Shown here: positions 33,937 through 41,541 of the stretch, piece by piece
Layout: each line of letters begins with the position of its first letter
How positions within the stretch are numbered: position 1 is the stretch's first letter
NCBI GenBank assembly: GCA_019695395.1
Contig: JAIBAD010000012.1
Location: 1 to 42,787, forward strand
Direction: 5' to 3'
DNA: 42,787 nucleotides
From: Alphaproteobacteria bacterium
Lineage (GTDB): Bacteria; Pseudomonadota; Alphaproteobacteria; JAEUKQ01; JAIBAD01
Notes under the pieces: generated by a model
The model's input: only the letters and a program-made list of their open reading frames with translations
Databases searched by the model: none
What the model was told of the DNA's origin: nothing
Translations under genes and position numbers: made by a program

Positions 33937-34428
33937 CTAAATTTTATCTATATAAGTTTCAAGCTGTTCAAAGGTACCACTCCAACCTTGCTGCATAGAT
34001 GATCTGCCTTCTTCAAATGTTTGAATTTCTTTATCCGTAGCTTCATAAGGTAACCATTTAACAGTAACGGTTGTTTTACCTTGGTTTTCTTCAAATGTTA
34101 TTGTTGAAAGCATTTTTAATGGCCAATCCATACTCATAGGATGGCGCGTTATTGACCCTTTTTCGTCTGAAAAAGAACTGATAAAAATAATACGTTCATT
34201 GGGCACAATGTCACGAAACACAAACTTGCCCCACATATCCGAGCCATCGGGCGCAAGTAAACAATAATGAAAATTGCCCCCTACCTTAAAATCCATATCG
34301 GCCACACGTACCTTAAATCCTTTTGGCCCCCACCAATGTTTTAAATGCTGGGGATCTGTCCATATTTTAAACATAGTGGCGCGTGGCACATCAAATGTAT
34401 GGGATATCATAAATTCTTTTGTAGTCAT
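33937..34428 (-). CDS. SRPBCC / AHSA1 domain protein (copy 2)
   Basis: A 163-residue AHSA1 protein: ISHTFDVPRATMFKIWTDPQHLKHWWGPKGFKV, then VGGNFHYCLLAPDGSDMWGKFVFRDIVPNERIIF, then GRSSMQQGWSGTFEQLETYI. It shares the W-G-P-K, GG-F-x-Y-C and D-G-x-x-x-W-G elements with copies 1 and 3 but diverges elsewhere. It starts 25 bases after copy 3 in the same orientation, so ArsR - copy 3 - copy 2 is a likely operon. Confidence 0.9.
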   Translation of the reverse strand: MTTKEFMISHTFDVPRATMFKIWTDPQHLKHWWGPKGFKVRVADMDFKVGGNFHYCLLAPDGSDMWGKFVFRDIVPNERIIFISSFSDEKGSITRHPMSMDWPLKMLSTITFEENQGKTTVTVKWLPYEATDKEIQTFEEGRSSMQQGWSGTFEQLETYIDKI

Positions 34429-34453
34429 TTTATTGTCCTTTCATTTTATATAA

Positions 34454-34945
34454 TTAAAATTTTATTAAAATATCAAATAAACGATCAAACATTTCCACCC
34501 AACTTGGATATGCCCCTGTTCTCTTGGCCAAAGATTCTAGAACGGTTTGGGATAATGTTATTTTTGTTTTAGATTTCATATCATCAAAATGAACCGTTAT
34601 GAGTGTCTCTCGTGGCCAATCTTTATCCATCCCAACATCAACGGGTGATACGGAATTGCCATTTTTATCAACAATGGTTGAGGTATAAACGATTTTTTCA
34701 GGCACAATAATTTCTTGATATACGCCCTTCATCCAACATTCTTTTCCATTTGGCGTTTTAATACAAGAATGAATTGTACCTCCCACTTTAAAATCAATTT
34801 TTAAATAGGTAAGCGTACAAGTTTTTGGTGCCCACCAATGTTTTAAATATGACGCATCTGTCCAAGCTTGAAAAACTTTATCTTTTGGGACATCAAAAAT
34901 ACGTGTGATACAAAGTTCTGCGCCCTTTTTTTCTTCGAGGATCAT
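34454..34945 (-). CDS. SRPBCC / AHSA1 domain protein (copy 3)
   Basis: A 163-residue AHSA1 homologue: ELCITRIFDVPKDKVFQAWTDASYLKHWWAPKTC, then FKVGGTIHSCIKTPNGKECWMKGVYQEIIVPEKIVY, then PSWVEMFDRLFDIL. W-A-P-K replaces the usual W-G-P-K. Position 4 bases after the arsR stop (34950) marks it as the second gene of an arsR-led operon. ArsR-AHSA1 pairs are widespread; the ligand is generally not known. Confidence 0.9.
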   Translation of the reverse strand: MILEEKKGAELCITRIFDVPKDKVFQAWTDASYLKHWWAPKTCTLTYLKIDFKVGGTIHSCIKTPNGKECWMKGVYQEIIVPEKIVYTSTIVDKNGNSVSPVDVGMDKDWPRETLITVHFDDMKSKTKITLSQTVLESLAKRTGAYPSWVEMFDRLFDILIKF

Positions 34946-34949
34946 CTTG

Positions 34950-35300
34950 TTACCTTTTTTTATAGTGATGTTTTTTTTCTTTTGTTTTTAATTTTTTTAA
35001 ATATTTTTCTAAATTATCAAATTTTTGTTCCCAAAAATCTCTATAGACATCAATCCAATCAGCTGCATCTTTTAAAGGCTCAGCCTTTAATTTACAAGGA
35101 CGCCATTGGGCTTCCCGCCCCCTGATAATAAGCCCAGCATGTTCCAACACCTTTAAATGTTTTGTGATTGCAGGCGCAGATATGGCAAAGGGTTTTGCCA
35201 ATTCATTTACCGACAATTCACCCAATGTTAACTTTGCCAAAATTGCCCGTCTGGTTGGATCGGCAAGAGCTGCAAAAACTATACTTAAATGATCATTCAT
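34950..35300 (-). CDS. ArsR-family helix-turn-helix repressor
   Basis: A 116-residue winged-helix regulator. DHLSIVFAALADPTRRAILAKLTLGELSVNELAKPF, then ISAPAITKHLKVLEHAGLIIRGREAQWRPCKLKAE match the ArsR fold with recognition helix SAPAITKHLKVLEHAGL. The alpha-3 ELCVCDL metal site of metal sensors is absent (ELSVNELAK instead), so it should not sense arsenic; it resembles the PadR/SdpR-like subgroup paired with AHSA1 proteins. It leads the operon, and a 32-bp symmetric element lies just before it. Confidence 0.92.
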   Translation of the reverse strand: MNDHLSIVFAALADPTRRAILAKLTLGELSVNELAKPFAISAPAITKHLKVLEHAGLIIRGREAQWRPCKLKAEPLKDAADWIDVYRDFWEQKFDNLEKYLKKLKTKEKKHHYKKR

Positions 35301-35311
35301 TAATTTTATAT

Positions 35312-35343
35312 TTAACCTTTAAGTTAATTAACTATATGGTTAA
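35312..35343 (-). promoter_or_regulatory. Candidate ArsR operator, 32-bp inverted repeat
   Basis: TTAACC (35312-35317), GTTAATTAAC (35323-35332) and GGTTAA (35338-35343) share one centre. The two 16-base half-sites match at 13 of 16 positions. It begins 12 bases upstream of the arsR start and could overlap the arsR promoter (TATAAAAT on the minus strand at 35310-35303 is a -10 candidate). Divergent carbonic anhydrase transcription might also be affected. Confidence 0.65.
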
Positions 35344-35362
35344 ATAATAGGTAAAAAACTTT

Positions 35363-35390
35363 TTGTCAAGTTCTTAATTAAAACTATGTT
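35363..35390 (+). promoter_or_regulatory. Promoter candidate for carbonic anhydrase
   Basis: TTGTCA (35363-35368), 16 bases, TATGTT (35385-35390). The -10 overlaps the most upstream in-frame ATG, which favours the internal start at 35455. Moderate match only. Confidence 0.4.
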
Positions 35391-35454
35391 TACTTATTTT
35401 TTTTTTCTTTTAATATACAGGACATTATTCCAATCTTTTATTGAACAAAAGCTC

Positions 35455-36093
35455 ATGCGCAGAATAGATAAACTCATCGAAGGTTATAAAGAATTTCACA
35501 CCCAGAGTTATTCGGAAGATTATTTAAAAAAACTTGCCGAAGAAGGGCAATCCCCAGAAGTTTTGGTAATTGCGTGCAGCGATTCCAGGGTTGACCCATC
35601 TATTATTACTAAGGCGCAATTGGGGGAAATTTTTGTTATTAGAAATGTCGCAAATTTGGTTCCCCCTTATTCGCCTGCTAAAGATGAATATCATGGGACA
35701 AGTGCGGCCATTGAATTTGCTGTTAAACATCTAAATATCCGTCACATTGTCGTTATGGGCCACAGCAGATGCGCTGGGATTAGAGCCCTTGTTATGCATG
35801 ATGAAATTGATCATGATGAATATAGCTTTATACGTCCTTGGGTTAATATTGCCAAAGGCGCACGAGATAAGATTCAACATGATATGTCAGAAGAGCCACT
35901 TGAAAATAAAATGCATGCATGTGCTAAAGAATCATTAAAAATTTCTTTGAAAAATTTACAAACCTTTCCTTGGATTAAGGAAAGAATAAATAAAAACGAA
36001 TTAGCTATTCATGGATGGTATTTTAATTTACGCTCAGGCATTTTGACCATTCTTAATAAAGAAACTGGTGAATTTGAAAAAGTGATCCCATAA
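35455..36093 (+). CDS. Beta-class carbonic anhydrase
   Basis: Zinc enzyme converting CO2 and bicarbonate. From the chosen start the protein has 212 residues, starting MRRIDKLIEGYKEFHTQSY, the usual family beginning. Zinc ligands are in CSDSRVDPS and HSRCAGI. EIFVIRNVANLVPPY and HGTSAAIEFAVKHL are other hallmarks. An in-frame ATG at 35386 would add 23 hydrophobic-aromatic residues not expected for this cytosolic family, and it overlaps the promoter candidate. The ribosome site at the chosen start is weak. It is divergent from arsR. Confidence 0.9.
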   Translation: MRRIDKLIEGYKEFHTQSYSEDYLKKLAEEGQSPEVLVIACSDSRVDPSIITKAQLGEIFVIRNVANLVPPYSPAKDEYHGTSAAIEFAVKHLNIRHIVVMGHSRCAGIRALVMHDEIDHDEYSFIRPWVNIAKGARDKIQHDMSEEPLENKMHACAKESLKISLKNLQTFPWIKERINKNELAIHGWYFNLRSGILTILNKETGEFEKVIP

Positions 36094-36155
36094 CATATGC
36101 ATTATTAATAAAACAAACCTAAATACTTAATGTTTTTTTTATACTTCTTGTTTTA

Positions 36156-36184
36156 CTTTATCACAAACATTTAATTCCCCTATT
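36156..36184 (+). promoter_or_regulatory. Weak sigma-32-like promoter before hsp20
   Basis: CTTTATC (36156-36162), 14 bases, CCCCTATT (36177-36184) partly resembles the RpoH consensus; the -10 CCCC is good and the -35 poor. Position is about 30 bases before the hsp20 start. Confidence 0.35.
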
Positions 36185-36212
36185 ATCGCCCCATAAACCA
36201 AGGAGATAATTC

Positions 36213-36713
36213 ATGGCTATTCGTGATTTATTACGCACCAATAAAACTAATATACCTGTTCATCAAAGAACGAATCCTATTTTATCACTTCAAGATGAAA
36301 TGAATAGATTATTTAATAATTTTTTTGGTGGTGGGGCAGTTTCTCCATGGGAACATTTTAATAATAATCTTAATTCTTTAAACCCATCTATTGATGTAAG
36401 TGAAAAAGAAAAAGAATTTAAAATTGTAGCAGAAATTCCTGGCATCAATGTACAAGATATAGAAATTACAGCAAGTGATGGTCATTTAACAATTAAGGGT
36501 GAAAAAAAACAAGAAAATAAAGAAGAGCATGAAGATTGTTATCACCAAGAATGTTCATATGGTTCATTTCAACGAACAATTACGTTACCTGAAACAGCAA
36601 ATCTTGATGATACAGAAGCCCAGTGTAAAAATGGTATTTTAACAATTACTATTCCTAAAAAACTAGGTTCTCAATCTAAAACACGTAAGATTGAAATAAA
36701 ACAAAACACATAG
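36213..36713 (+). CDS. Small heat-shock protein, Hsp20/alpha-crystallin family
   Basis: A holdase of 166 residues. The N-terminal arm carries SLQDEMNRLFNNFFGG. The alpha-crystallin domain (about 62-155) has PSIDVSEKEKEFKIVAEIPGINVQDIEI, LTIKGEKKQ and GSFQRTITLPETANLDD, and ends with NGILTITIPKK. An I-x-I/V-type motif follows. It binds unfolding proteins without ATP and forms oligomers. A good ribosome site (AAGGAG, about 10 bases upstream) is present. The Crp/Fnr gene begins 53 bases later. Confidence 0.95.
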   Translation: MAIRDLLRTNKTNIPVHQRTNPILSLQDEMNRLFNNFFGGGAVSPWEHFNNNLNSLNPSIDVSEKEKEFKIVAEIPGINVQDIEITASDGHLTIKGEKKQENKEEHEDCYHQECSYGSFQRTITLPETANLDDTEAQCKNGILTITIPKKLGSQSKTRKIEIKQNT

Positions 36714-36722
36714 TTCTATTGA

Positions 36723-36768
36723 ATTCAATAAAGGCATAATTAAAAAATTAATTACATCTTTATTGAAT
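36723..36768. repeat. 11-bp inverted repeat between hsp20 and the Crp/Fnr gene
   Basis: ATTCAATAAAG (36723-36733) and CTTTATTGAAT (36758-36768) are perfect complements with a 24-base AT-rich loop. The right arm reaches the first in-frame ATG (36767) of the next gene. It could be a terminator-like or translation-blocking hairpin, or an operator. Confidence 0.5.
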
Positions 36769-37516
36769 GACTATAATTAAATTTATGATTTTATCTTCTG
36801 ATATCCTTAAAACCTTAAATTTATTTTCTGATACTAGTGAAGACGAAAATTTATTAGTAATTCAAAATAGTCATGTACGTCATTTTAAGCCAGAAGAAAT
36901 TGTTTATAATAGAGAAGACCTAGCTAAAAATTTTTATATTATCTTAGAAGGCATAATAGAAATTTCTCGTGAAAACATAAGTGGTCAAAAAATAATGTCA
37001 GAAATTTTAATTAAAGGTGATGTGCTTGCCTTTGATGAAATTACAAGCATAGATCCAACTTATCAATATACAGCACGAACAATTACCAATTCTTCCCTTA
37101 TAGAAATAGATGCTATATGGATCCAAAATCATTTATCTGATTTTAATAATTTAACACCGAAATTATTTGGGAGCATCTTAAAAAAATTGCAGCAAATCCG
37201 GTTGGAAATTGAACAATCTTCATCAATGGAGACATCACAAATTGTTGCATGTCATTTAAAAAAACTGTGTATAGATCACAAACTTAACCCTTTTGGGTTT
37301 ATGCTACCTTATAGCAAAACATTAATGGCATCTCGTTTGCATATAACTTTAGAAGCATTTTCGCGTAGTTTGCGAAAGTTGAAAAGTTATGGGATTCAAG
37401 TGACTGGACGCCATGTCTCTTTTATCAATATAAATAAAAGTCGTCGATTTGTTTGTGATCAATGCCCCATTTCGAAAAATTGTACAGCTTATAAACATTT
37501 ACATAGCTTTCATTAA
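36767..37516 (+). CDS. Crp/Fnr family transcriptional regulator with C-terminal Cys cluster
   Basis: A 249-residue protein with a cyclic-nucleotide-binding-like fold (about 25-135; FKPEEIVYNREDLAKNFYIILEGIIEISREN). A winged helix follows (YSKTLMASRLHITLEAFSRSLRKLKSYGIQVTGRHVSF). No N-terminal FNR Cys motif and no complete cAMP site are seen. After the HTH comes an unusual tail with C230-x2-C233-x5-C239 in CDQCPISKNC, which may bind a metal or FeS cluster or respond to redox. The start may be the ATG at 36767 or 36785; neither has a clear ribosome site. Neighbour hsp20 suggests stress control, but this is unproven. Confidence 0.85.
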   Translation: MTIIKFMILSSDILKTLNLFSDTSEDENLLVIQNSHVRHFKPEEIVYNREDLAKNFYIILEGIIEISRENISGQKIMSEILIKGDVLAFDEITSIDPTYQYTARTITNSSLIEIDAIWIQNHLSDFNNLTPKLFGSILKKLQQIRLEIEQSSSMETSQIVACHLKKLCIDHKLNPFGFMLPYSKTLMASRLHITLEAFSRSLRKLKSYGIQVTGRHVSFININKSRRFVCDQCPISKNCTAYKHLHSFH

Positions 37517-37517
37517 A

Positions 37518-38078
37518 TTATTTCGTATTGGTCATTTTGCTCATTTGGTTACCAAGAAACGTTTTTAAATGTTCGAAAAGAGTTTTATGATCTAATTTGG
37601 TAAATCCTTTGGGTAGTTCTGCGATAATATTTTTTTGAACCAAATCACTAAATCCTTTACGTAACTCTCCCAACATTTCTGGCGGGGCAATAATGATCAG
37701 TTGATCAAATTTTTGTTGTAGAATTTCCTGATTTAAATGGGTTGTAAGAGTAACCGCAAAATTCTGTTTAACTTCTTTGCGTACGTCAATACGGGGTTCA
37801 CCCATATGTCGCGCAGACCCAACACTTTCATGAACCATTCCCGTGGCATTTCGGCCAATATCATACATTGCTGGTGAATCTGCATGCCATTTCATATTTT
37901 CGATAGGTATAATATTTTGTTCTAAAAGTTCTTCGGAATTCTTAACCCCACCTTTATGGGGAATATGTCGTTCTTGAACTGTAAGGGTATAAATTTGGGC
38001 TTGTTTACCATCAGCAACTAAAACCCATATTGTTGGGCTTTGATGAATAGCAACTATATCTTTTTGGTCTTTGTTCAT
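37518..38078 (-). CDS. Host-attachment (PF10116, baeRF-like) family protein
   Basis: A 186-residue soluble protein named for Agrobacterium host attachment, with a fold related to eRF1-like domains. Family-typical stretches are IWVLVADGKQAQIYT, then GRNATGMVHESVGSARHMGEPRID, then FDQLIIIAPPEMLGELRKGF. Biochemical function is unknown; archaeal and bacterial relatives (baeRF) are thought to act in translation or ribosome recycling. Convergent with the Crp/Fnr gene, with only one base between the stops. A strong AAGGAG ribosome site precedes it. Confidence 0.88.
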   Translation of the reverse strand: MNKDQKDIVAIHQSPTIWVLVADGKQAQIYTLTVQERHIPHKGGVKNSEELLEQNIIPIENMKWHADSPAMYDIGRNATGMVHESVGSARHMGEPRIDVRKEVKQNFAVTLTTHLNQEILQQKFDQLIIIAPPEMLGELRKGFSDLVQKNIIAELPKGFTKLDHKTLFEHLKTFLGNQMSKMTNTK

Positions 38079-38145
38079 TATGGATACTCCTTATGGGTAC
38101 ACCTTTTATTATTATATAGAATATTTTTATTTTTGTATTTGATTG

Positions 38146-38186
38146 GGATCAAAAAAATTATTTTTAAATTATTTTATTTTTGATCC
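38146..38186. repeat. Inverted repeat at the end of the decayed gene
   Basis: GGATCAAAAA (38146-38155) and TTTTTGATCC (38177-38186) are perfect complements separated by 21 AT bases. It overlaps the 3' end of the pseudogene at 38169, and may be a fossil of its transcription terminator. Confidence 0.5.
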
Positions 38187-38765
38187 AATATTTAAAAAAT
38201 AATGCGTAGGAATATACACAAAAAAAATTAAACTTAACATCAACGCTCTTATATATAAAAGTAAATAAAATATTTTGTAAAAAGATGGGTCTAAAAATCC
38301 AATTTATATTTTCTTCCGGATTGGCAAAATAGGTTAGGTTAAAAAATGACTACAATTCCTAAAACTATTTGAAAACATAAAGCTCTTGGATTATATCCCA
38401 AACGCTTAATCATAAAATAATAACAACTGGTATTGGAAAATGAAAAAGGAATAATAAACGTAAATATAAAGAGATGGTTTTATCAAACATATAATCCGCA
38501 CTATCAAATAATGCTCCACCTGAAAAAAAACCATCCATCCAAATAATTTCCAACGGCAAAACACCAACAACCATTATACTTGCCGACACTCCATTTCTAA
38601 CTATAAGGCTGGACCATTACAATTAAAGCGATATCTGAAAACCAAAGAAAATTAATAGGACCATAATCACGCCAATATGAAGGAATAATAATACCTACCA
38701 TTATCGTATAACTAATTTTAATCCATAAAGAAATTTTATGTGTAATCTTGATTTTATTTTTGATT
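38169..38765 (-). pseudogene. Decayed membrane protein gene, multiply frameshifted
   Basis: Translating the minus strand in pieces gives consecutive segments of one family: THKISLWIKISYTIMVG then IIIPSYWRDYGPINFLWFSDIALIVMV. After a frame change it gives ASIMVVGVLPLEIIWMDG then FFSGGALFDSADYMFDKTIS and LYLRLLFLFHFPIPVVIIL. Further changes give RLGYNPRALCFQIVLGIVVIF, LTYFANPEENINWIFRPIF and finally VYIPTHYFLN. These are the landmarks of a multi-spanning membrane protein family I recall only as uncharacterised (pattern YWxDYGPxNFLWFSDIAL...PEENINWxxxP...VYxPTH). At least four frame shifts separate the pieces, and no start codon precedes the first. It occupies nearly all of the 38.1-38.8 kb space that looks gene-free. 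Confidence 0.85.
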
Positions 38766-38949
38766 ATGAATCAGAATGAATCAGATAAAAAAAATTTATA
38801 TTAATCAATTTAAGAAATTATTTTTTTGTAAAAATTCAATCAGAAATAAATTTTATTTAATACACATCACATTTTATAATGATTTTTATTATTTTTAAGA
38901 TCACAATACATTTTATAAATTATAAAATTATTATATTAAAGGTGGATGG
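38766..38949. other. AT-rich intergenic spacer upstream of the sugar dehydrogenase
   Basis: No ORF or RNA is evident. It is very AT-rich with long A/T runs, and ends in AAAGGTGG, a ribosome site for the gene at 38950. It is presumably the promoter region of that gene and the remains of the decayed gene's promoter. Confidence 0.5.
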
Positions 38950-40065
38950 ATGAAATATTTTATTGGGATAGTTTTATTTACTTTGTTATTTATTTCACAA
39001 ATCTATGCCCAAGAATTTTCTTCAAGTTCCGGTTTGATTAAGGTTATCACCATAGCCAAAGGATTAGAACATCCCTGGGGTTTTGTTTTTCTCCCTGATG
39101 ACCGTATATTGGTCACAGAACGACCTGGAAGATTAAGAATTATTTCAAAAAATGGTGATCTGTCTGATCCCATCCAAAATCTTCCGAAAGTCTATAATGA
39201 GGGGCAAGGTGGTTTATTAGATATCGCTCTGGATCCTAATTTTACCCAAAATCATTTTATTTACTTTTCTTATGCAGAAGAAATTGATGGGAAAGCCGGT
39301 ACAGCCGTGGCTCAAGCCACATTAAATGATAGGGTTTTAGAAAATGTTAAGGTAATTTTTCGCCAATACCCTAAAGTAATTGGTGATAATCATTGGGGAT
39401 CACGTCTTGTTTTTGCCAAAGATGGGACATTATTTATAACACTGGGTGAACGTTTTGATTACCGCGATAAAGCCCAAGATTTATCAACTGATCTTGGTAA
39501 AATTGTCCATATCAATAAGGATGGGACACCTGCATCAAATAATCCTTTTCTTCATCAAAAAAATGTATTACCAGAAATCTGGTCCTATGGGCATCGCAAT
39601 GTTCAAGGCGCCATATTAAATCCTGACACAGGGATTTTATGGGCAGCAGAACATGGGCCCAGAGGTGGAGATGAAATTAATATCATTGAAGCTGGTAAAA
39701 ATTATGGCTGGCCCCAAGCAAGTTATGGGTCCCATTATACGGGCGTTCCCATTCCAGATGAGCATGCATCTCATGGATTTATTGAACCAATTTATCATTG
39801 GACCCCCTCGATATCACCTTCCGGCATGATGTTTTATACTGGTGATCGTTTTCCCCAATGGAAAAATAATTTATTTTTAGGTGCCCTTTCAGGTGAATGT
39901 TTAATCAGACTTGAAATAAAAGAAAATAAAATAGTTAAAGAGGAACGATTACTTCAAGATTTAGAAGAACGCATTCGTGATATCCAACAAGGCCCAGATG
40001 GGTTAATTTATTTGATTACAGATAATGATGATGGACGTATTTTACGCCTGGAACCAAGTAACTAA
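38950..40065 (+). CDS. Exported PQQ-dependent aldose sugar dehydrogenase (YliI/Asd-like)
   Basis: A 371-residue six-bladed beta-propeller with a signal peptide (about 1-20, IYAQEFSS). Family marks: HPWGFVFLPDDRILVTERPGRLRI, GGLLDIALDPNF, NHWGSRLVFAKDGTLFITLGERFD with the probable catalytic His, and WSYGHRNVQG with AAEHGPRGGDEIN lining the cofactor site. Such periplasmic enzymes oxidise aldose sugars with PQQ and feed electrons to the respiratory chain. No PQQ biosynthesis gene is in the window, so the cofactor must be made elsewhere or taken up. Confidence 0.9.
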   Translation: MKYFIGIVLFTLLFISQIYAQEFSSSSGLIKVITIAKGLEHPWGFVFLPDDRILVTERPGRLRIISKNGDLSDPIQNLPKVYNEGQGGLLDIALDPNFTQNHFIYFSYAEEIDGKAGTAVAQATLNDRVLENVKVIFRQYPKVIGDNHWGSRLVFAKDGTLFITLGERFDYRDKAQDLSTDLGKIVHINKDGTPASNNPFLHQKNVLPEIWSYGHRNVQGAILNPDTGILWAAEHGPRGGDEINIIEAGKNYGWPQASYGSHYTGVPIPDEHASHGFIEPIYHWTPSISPSGMMFYTGDRFPQWKNNLFLGALSGECLIRLEIKENKIVKEERLLQDLEERIRDIQQGPDGLIYLITDNDDGRILRLEPSN

Positions 40066-40087
40066 GATCGCTTTTATGATAAATGGT

Positions 40088-41311
40088 TTATAATAAATCC
40101 CATAAAGGCTTTTGAGCTAAAAATTCCTGAATATTAAAGGCGACAATGTCTTCTAAAAACCCATTTTTTTGAAAGATTTTTCTTTGACGATCTGAACTTA
40201 TATTACGTTCAAGCAATAGTTGAATATTCGATAGATACGTTTCATATCCCATTTTTTGACTATAGGGTTTTAATTTATCCAACCATTCATTGATATCTTC
40301 ACGTAAGGGTTTTGTTTTACCATCCGTATTCATAACCAATTCAGCATCCAAACCATAACGCATCACACGCCATTTATTTTCACGTGACAACCAGCGTGGT
40401 GGATAATTTACCGATTCCAACCAACTCCCATTATCGGCGAACCAATGGGTCAATGTATGAATAAAAGCTGTAATAGCAACCGTTTCATAAAGGGTTGCAC
40501 ACCCATCACAAACCCTGATTTCCAAAGTTCCATAAGATGGACTTGGTCGCAAATCCCACCAAAGATCCTTTAAAACTTTAATCGATCCACATTTTTTAAG
40601 TGAATTATAAAGACGTTCAAAATCCTGCCAGTTATGGACATGATAAGGTTGCCCTGCCGTTGGCAATGCTTCATACGTTGTGGGTCGATAAGAAGAAAGA
40701 CCTGTATCCACACCTTGCCAAAAAGGAGAACTTGATGATAGGGCCAATAAATGGGGTAAAAAATACATCAAAAAATTATTATATCTTATGCAATCATCAC
40801 CATTTGCCATACCTAAATGGACATGTAATCCATAAACTGTCATACGACGGGTGAGCCATTGATTACGATCTATAAGATCAAGATAACGTTCCGATGGGGA
40901 AATAATGCAATCCGAATATTTAGCAAAAGGATGGGATCCTGTCGTTGAAAAAGTAATCCCAAGATTATCGGCAATGGGGTTGAGAGCCGTAAGTGTTGTT
41001 CGTAAATCTTGGTCAATTTCTTGAACCGTTGTACATTTATCGGTATTGATTTCAATTGTACTTAAATAAAATTCGGGCTTAATCTTTTTTAAATGTTGGG
41101 TAGCTTTTAATAATTCTTCTGCACGGGATGCAAGGTTAAAGGTTACTTTATCAATAAGCTGTAATTCGATTTCAACTCCCAAAGTTAACACGCCATTTGT
41201 TTGAAATTTTATTTCATCATTTTTATTTTTTAAATTTGGTATACGTGATGTAGCATTTTTCCACAAACGTGAAACAAAAGAGGGTTTTTCAAATATTGTT
41301 TCTTGTACCAT
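40088..41311 (-). CDS. Carboxylate-amine ligase, YbdK / GCS2 family
   Basis: A 407-residue ATP-grasp-like glutamate-cysteine ligase type 2 homologue. Key elements are LTLGVEIELQLIDK (metal/substrate acidic residues), EFYLSTIEINTDKCTTVQE, TVYGLHVHLGM, WWDLRPSPSYGTLEIRVCDG and WRVMRYGLDAELV. YbdK has weak gamma-glutamylcysteine synthetase activity in E. coli. True substrate unknown, though it could support glutathione-like thiol production. Convergent with the sugar dehydrogenase gene 23 bases away. Confidence 0.9.
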   Translation of the reverse strand: MVQETIFEKPSFVSRLWKNATSRIPNLKNKNDEIKFQTNGVLTLGVEIELQLIDKVTFNLASRAEELLKATQHLKKIKPEFYLSTIEINTDKCTTVQEIDQDLRTTLTALNPIADNLGITFSTTGSHPFAKYSDCIISPSERYLDLIDRNQWLTRRMTVYGLHVHLGMANGDDCIRYNNFLMYFLPHLLALSSSSPFWQGVDTGLSSYRPTTYEALPTAGQPYHVHNWQDFERLYNSLKKCGSIKVLKDLWWDLRPSPSYGTLEIRVCDGCATLYETVAITAFIHTLTHWFADNGSWLESVNYPPRWLSRENKWRVMRYGLDAELVMNTDGKTKPLREDINEWLDKLKPYSQKMGYETYLSNIQLLLERNISSDRQRKIFQKNGFLEDIVAFNIQEFLAQKPLWDLL

Positions 41312-41351
41312 AATTTCTCTCTGTATTTTTATCTATAAATTCTTCATATTT

Positions 41352-41386
41352 TTTAGTTGATAGATTATTAAATTTATCAAACTAAA
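41352..41386 (-). promoter_or_regulatory. Imperfect inverted repeat upstream of the YbdK-like gene
   Basis: TTTAGTTGATA (41352-41362) and TATCAAACTAAA (41375-41386) are complementary apart from a one-base bulge (A41379). The element lies 40-75 bases before the YbdK-like start, a good position for a regulator. I cannot assign the regulator. Confidence 0.5.
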
Positions 41387-41520
41387 AATCATATGTTTAT
41401 TTACTTAATAATATTAATTATTTGTATATATTTACATTAAATATATATATGGAATTATGTAAAAACTTGTCTAATGCATTATCTATCAAGAATTGATGAT
41501 GAATAAACAAAAATAAATAA

Positions 41521-41541
41521 TTTTCTTTATAAAAAAGAAAA
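41521..41541 (-). terminator. Weak hairpin after the TauE/SafE gene
   Basis: TTTTCTT (41521-41527) pairs with AAGAAAA (41535-41541), and on the minus strand the hairpin is followed by TTATTTATTTTTG. It overlaps the stop of the exporter gene. No strong stem, but the U-rich tail is fitting. Confidence 0.4.

Noticed and set aside
34950-35300. Arsenic-responsive function for the ArsR protein
   Set aside because: The alpha-3 metal-binding Cys motif is absent and no arsenic resistance genes adjoin; AHSA1 genes follow instead.
35386-35454. Extended N-terminus of the carbonic anhydrase as a signal peptide
   Set aside because: MFTYFFFLLIYRTLF looks hydrophobic but the ATG overlaps the predicted -10, has no ribosome site, and homologues start at the LIEGY segment.
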